DNA of 8,831 nt from JBGPIT01 sp041485125 (GTDB lineage Bacteria > Desulfobacterota > Binatia > UTPRO1): NCBI GenBank assembly GCA_041485125.1, contig JBGPIT010000210.1, positions 1 to 8,831 on the forward strand. Reading direction: 5' to 3'. The notes under the pieces were generated by a model. It ran no database searches, was not told the origin of the DNA, and saw only the letters and a list, made by a program, of their open reading frames with translations. Position 1 is the stretch's first letter. Every line of letters starts with the position of its first letter. The position numbers and the translations under genes were made by a program. Below, piece after piece: positions 6,867 to 8,831 of the stretch.

Positions 6867-6915
6867 TCGACACCTAAATCACAAATGACCTCCGGCTGTG
6901 GGTGCGGCGCGGAGA

Positions 6916-6922
6916 GGGGAGG
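6916..6922 (+). promoter_or_regulatory. Ribosome binding site of the first lipoprotein gene
   Basis: GGGGAGG within a purine-rich run (6911-6922) ends 6 bases before the ATG at 6929. It selects this ATG over the in-frame GTG at 6902, which lies upstream of the ribosome binding site. Confidence 0.65.
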
Positions 6923-6928
6923 ACGGCG

Positions 6929-7537
6929 ATGGTGGCAAGAGGACGAGGAGTGGTGCTGGCGGCGTGTCTGGCCGTCGTGGGATGCGGGAGCGGGGGAGGC
7001 TCGAACGACCAAGGCGTGTCGTTCCGCGCCCTCGGCGTCTTCCAGGAGCAAGAGCAGGTCGCGCCCTCCGTCGACACCTTCGACGCCGAGAACCCCGAGG
7101 GCGACAGCGGCCGCATCATCAGCCTCAGCAACACCCCGGTCATTCCGAACGACATCAACGGCGACGGCGACCTCGACGGCGGCTTCCTCGGGATGCGCAA
7201 CGAGCTCGTCTCCCAGGGCATCAACGTCCAGGGCATCAACGTCAAAATCTTCATTCCGGGCGCGCTGCTGAACAATCCCGTGGCCACCGACTTCGTACCG
7301 CTCGCCGTCTCGCTCGGACCCTCGAAGGTCGCGGAGGGCGAAACGCTCCACAACACGTTCTACTCGCAGACGATCGTCGTGTCGGCGGACGTCATGGCGT
7401 TCTTGAATCAGAACCGAACGTTGTTGCCGCGCACGCCCTTCAACATGAACATCGTCATGAAGATCTCGGGCATCAGCGACAGTGGTGACGACTTCGACAC
7501 GAACGAGATCACCTACAACGTCGTGGTGGAGCCGTAG
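6929..7537 (+). CDS. Hypothetical lipoprotein with a calcium-loop-like motif
   Basis: No family is recognised for the 202-residue product. It begins with a lipoprotein signal: basic MVARGRG, hydrophobic VVLAACLAVV, then VVGC with Cys19 as the probable lipidated residue. A Gly/Ser-rich spacer follows. There is no Asp after the cysteine, so by the enteric Lol rule it would be sorted to the outer membrane (inference). The mature part is acidic. It contains DINGDGDLD (75-83), which fits the DxNxDGxxD spacing of calcium-binding loops in dockerins, EF-hands and thrombospondin-type-3 repeats, although only one copy is present. Residues 96-105 are a perfect QGINV duplication. The C-terminal half alternates hydrophobic residues (IVVSADVMAFL, MNIVMKISGI, ITYNVVVE), suggesting a beta-rich fold. 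The ATG at 6929 is chosen because of the ribosome binding site and because it gives a compact signal peptide. It probably shares a transcript with the next lipoprotein gene 17 bases downstream. Confidence 0.8.
   Translation: MVARGRGVVLAACLAVVGCGSGGGSNDQGVSFRALGVFQEQEQVAPSVDTFDAENPEGDSGRIISLSNTPVIPNDINGDGDLDGGFLGMRNELVSQGINVQGINVKIFIPGALLNNPVATDFVPLAVSLGPSKVAEGETLHNTFYSQTIVVSADVMAFLNQNRTLLPRTPFNMNIVMKISGISDSGDDFDTNEITYNVVVEP
7214..7243 (+). repeat. Exact 15-bp tandem duplication within the first lipoprotein gene
   Basis: CAGGGCATCAACGTC occurs twice without a gap (7214-7228 and 7229-7243). It is in frame and encodes QGINV twice. Identity at the DNA level, including third codon positions, points to a fairly recent slippage or unequal exchange rather than a conserved protein repeat. 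Confidence 0.9.
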
Positions 7538-7541
7538 TGGC

Positions 7542-7549
7542 GGGGGGAG
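7542..7549 (+). promoter_or_regulatory. Ribosome binding site of the second lipoprotein gene
   Basis: GGGGGGAG ends 5 bases before the ATG at 7555 and 14 bases before the in-frame ATG at 7564. The spacing favours 7555, though both starts give the same lipobox and mature protein. Confidence 0.6.
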
Positions 7550-7554
7550 ATGGG

Positions 7555-8831
7555 ATGACGACCATGAAAACGTATCGGAAGTGGATGGCGGGCGCGCTCG
7601 GCGTGACGGCGCTCGCACTCGCGGTCGCAGGCTGCGGCGGTACCGGCGGCGGCAGCGGCCAACACGGCAATCCCGAGGATCAGTTCATCCTCAACAGCAG
7701 CAACGCGGGACGGCTGATCCTCAACATCAACCCCGCCACCGTCGACGCGAACAAGTCCGATCGCATCGGGCTGGTCGCGACGTTGACCGACCGCTTCGGC
7801 AACCCGATCGCCAACATCACCATCCGCTTCTTCTCCGACGTCGACGACATCTCGTTCCTGCCCGGTACGACCGATCCCACGACCGGACGCCAGGTCGCGT
7901 TCGCGACGACCGACGCGAACGGCAACGCCGACGTCATCGCGGTCGCGGGTAGCACCCCGACCGGGACCGGCGCGATCGTCGGCTCGGGCGCGATCTTCGC
8001 GTTGGCGCCCCAGGGCTTCGGCCTGGAAGCCCAACAGCAAGTGGTGCTGCTCGACATCGGCTTCATCGACGCCGACGCGTTCGGCGTGATCCCGATTTCG
8101 ATGGATCTCGTCGAGCCCGCGCCCGGCGCTGTGATCTTCTTCAGCATCGTCGGCGGCACGCCGCCCTATCATCTGCTCAACGAGAGCAGCGGCATCGGCA
8201 CCGCGACGATCAGCCAGCACTGCGTGCCGGGGTGCACCGAGAACGCGCTCTGCGTCGGCAGCCCGTGCCAGTCGGATTCCGACTGCAACCTCGGCAGCTC
8301 GCCGTCGCCGGCGGATGTCTGCCTCGGGCCGATCAAGCGCTGCCTCGCGAGCTGCGCCGGCAGCAACTGCGCCGGCTCGCTCTGCGACAACGACGCCGAC
8401 TGCAACGACGGCTCGGCGGCGCCCGCGAACGTTTGCAAGGACTCCGGCCAGTCGATCGCCTACATCATCGGCAGCGCCGAGGTCGCCGGGTCGCACGCCT
8501 TCACCGTCACCGACTCGGCAGGTGACTCCAAAGTGGTGACCGTCAACGTGACCTTCGTCTGCGGCAACGGCGTCGCCCGCGGCGACGAGCAGTGCGACGG
8601 CGGCGACCTGCGCGGCCAGAGCTGCTCGGCCCTCGGGTTCACCGGCGGCGGCACGCTGCTCTGCAATGACACGTGCAAGTTCGACACGGGGAACTGCTCG
8701 GCGGGCACACCGCAGCCCGGTGGCACGCCGGGCCCAGGCGGCACCGACACTCCGACGCCGGTGCTTCCGACGCCCACTCCGACGCCGACGCTCAGCGCGA
8801 CGGCGACGGCCACGCCGGGCGCGGCCGTGAA
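7555..8831 (+). CDS. Multidomain Ig-like, cysteine-rich surface lipoprotein (3' end outside window)
   Basis: The frame stays open from the ATG to the window edge, giving 425 codons with no stop. The N-terminus is a lipoprotein signal (MTTMKTYRKW, hydrophobic core, LAVAGC) with Cys27 as the probable lipid anchor, then a Gly-rich spacer. Residues about 50-140 resemble a bacterial Ig-like domain of the invasin type: INPATVDANKSDRIGLVATL, DRFGNPIANITIRFFS, TTDANGNADVIAVAG. A second beta-sandwich-like region starts near 165, includes GGTPPY (200-205) and resumes at AGSHAFTVTDSAGDSKVVTV (311-330). Between these lies a 12-cysteine block (223-294) with two related units. Residues 336-381 match the Myxococcus-type disulfide repeat: CGNGVARGDEQCDGGDL, then C357, C370, C374 and C381. 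From 384 the chain is Gly/Thr/Pro-rich, like a stalk. This is probably an exported, outer-membrane or surface protein; no enzymatic motif is visible and its function is unknown. It follows the first lipoprotein gene by 17 bases. Confidence 0.85.
   Translation, partial: MTTMKTYRKWMAGALGVTALALAVAGCGGTGGGSGQHGNPEDQFILNSSNAGRLILNINPATVDANKSDRIGLVATLTDRFGNPIANITIRFFSDVDDISFLPGTTDPTTGRQVAFATTDANGNADVIAVAGSTPTGTGAIVGSGAIFALAPQGFGLEAQQQVVLLDIGFIDADAFGVIPISMDLVEPAPGAVIFFSIVGGTPPYHLLNESSGIGTATISQHCVPGCTENALCVGSPCQSDSDCNLGSSPSPADVCLGPIKRCLASCAGSNCAGSLCDNDADCNDGSAAPANVCKDSGQSIAYIIGSAEVAGSHAFTVTDSAGDSKVVTVNVTFVCGNGVARGDEQCDGGDLRGQSCSALGFTGGGTLLCNDTCKFDTGNCSAGTPQPGGTPGPGGTDTPTPVLPTPTPTPTLSATATATPGAAV
8251..8436 (+). 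repeat. Two degenerate cysteine-rich units in the second lipoprotein
   Basis: Protein residues 233-256 and 272-294 align as C[VA]GS[PL]C.[SN]D[SA]DCN.GS...PA[DN]VC. The cysteine spacing is C-x4-C-x5-C-x(10-11)-C in both. They look like tandem disulfide-stabilised mini-domains that arose by duplication. The DNA has diverged, so the duplication is older than the 15-bp one in the neighbouring gene. Confidence 0.7.

Noticed and set aside
5689..6873. Minus-strand open frame of 394 codons opposite aroB
   Set aside because: It mirrors an intact aroB with all metal ligands and motifs, and its own product has no family features.
6845..6880. Possible sigma70 promoter (TTGCGC and TAAATC) before the lipoprotein genes
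   Set aside because: Each box matches the consensus at only about half of its positions, and the 24-base spacing is too long.
6902..6928. GTG at 6902 as start of the first lipoprotein
   Set aside because: It would add nine residues before the signal peptide and lies upstream of the strong ribosome binding site at 6916-6922, which serves the ATG at 6929.
6630..7271. Plus-strand frame of 213 codons spanning the aroB/lipoprotein junction
   Set aside because: It overlaps the end of aroB and the start of the lipoprotein in another frame, and its product is Arg/Ser/Ala low complexity.
7513..8496. Minus-strand open frame of 327 codons opposite the second lipoprotein
   Set aside because: The plus-strand frame has a ribosome binding site, lipobox, Ig-like and disulfide-repeat motifs. 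The minus-strand product is Arg/Ala/Gly/Val-rich without any.

Overview
The window is a G+C-rich bacterial segment, roughly two-thirds G+C by eye. Every supported gene is on the + strand and the genes are packed tightly. The gene order pilN-pilO-pilP-pilQ-aroC-aroK-aroB resembles the pil/aro order I recall from Geobacter-type Deltaproteobacteria. The last gene carries a Myxococcus-type cysteine-rich repeat (CGNG...C) and a Thr/Pro-rich tail. Together these suggest a Gram-negative bacterium of the former Deltaproteobacteria or a neighbouring phylum (Desulfobacterota, Myxococcota or Binatota-like). That placement is inference, since no rRNA or other marker is present.

Region 1 (1-4021) is the type IV pilus alignment subcomplex and secretin: the last 24 codons of a probable pilN, then complete pilO, pilP and pilQ. 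All three junctions are 4-base ATGA overlaps, so the genes are probably translationally coupled. PilN and PilO form the inner-membrane dimer, PilP bridges the periplasm, and PilQ is the outer-membrane pore. Two things are atypical. PilP has no cysteine at all, so it cannot be the usual lipoprotein. PilQ has a lipobox-like signal (Cys26), so it may be a lipid-anchored, self-piloting secretin.

Region 2 (4022-6861) holds three shikimate-pathway genes. aroC (chorismate synthase, GTG start) follows an 82-base gap with two back-to-back inverted repeats. aroK (shikimate kinase) starts 5 bases after aroC, and aroB (3-dehydroquinate synthase) overlaps aroK by 19 bases. AroB, AroK and AroC catalyse the second, fifth and seventh steps toward chorismate. 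They have no obvious biochemical link to pili, so the linkage is positional.

Region 3 (6862-8831) starts after a small hairpin over the aroB stop codon and a short AT-rich patch. It holds two consecutive lipoprotein genes with strong ribosome binding sites, 17 bases apart. The first encodes a 202-residue protein with a calcium-loop-like motif and an exact 15-bp tandem duplication. The second is cut by the window end after 425 codons. It has a bacterial Ig-like domain, a second beta-sandwich-like domain that appears to be split by a 12-cysteine insertion, a myxo-type disulfide repeat and a Thr/Pro-rich stalk. Both look like cell-surface proteins of unknown role.

Most of the window is a conventional conserved locus. 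The points most worth a second look are the apparent PilP/PilQ lipidation swap and the architecture of the last lipoprotein. No RNA genes, CRISPR arrays, insertion sequences or attachment sites were seen.
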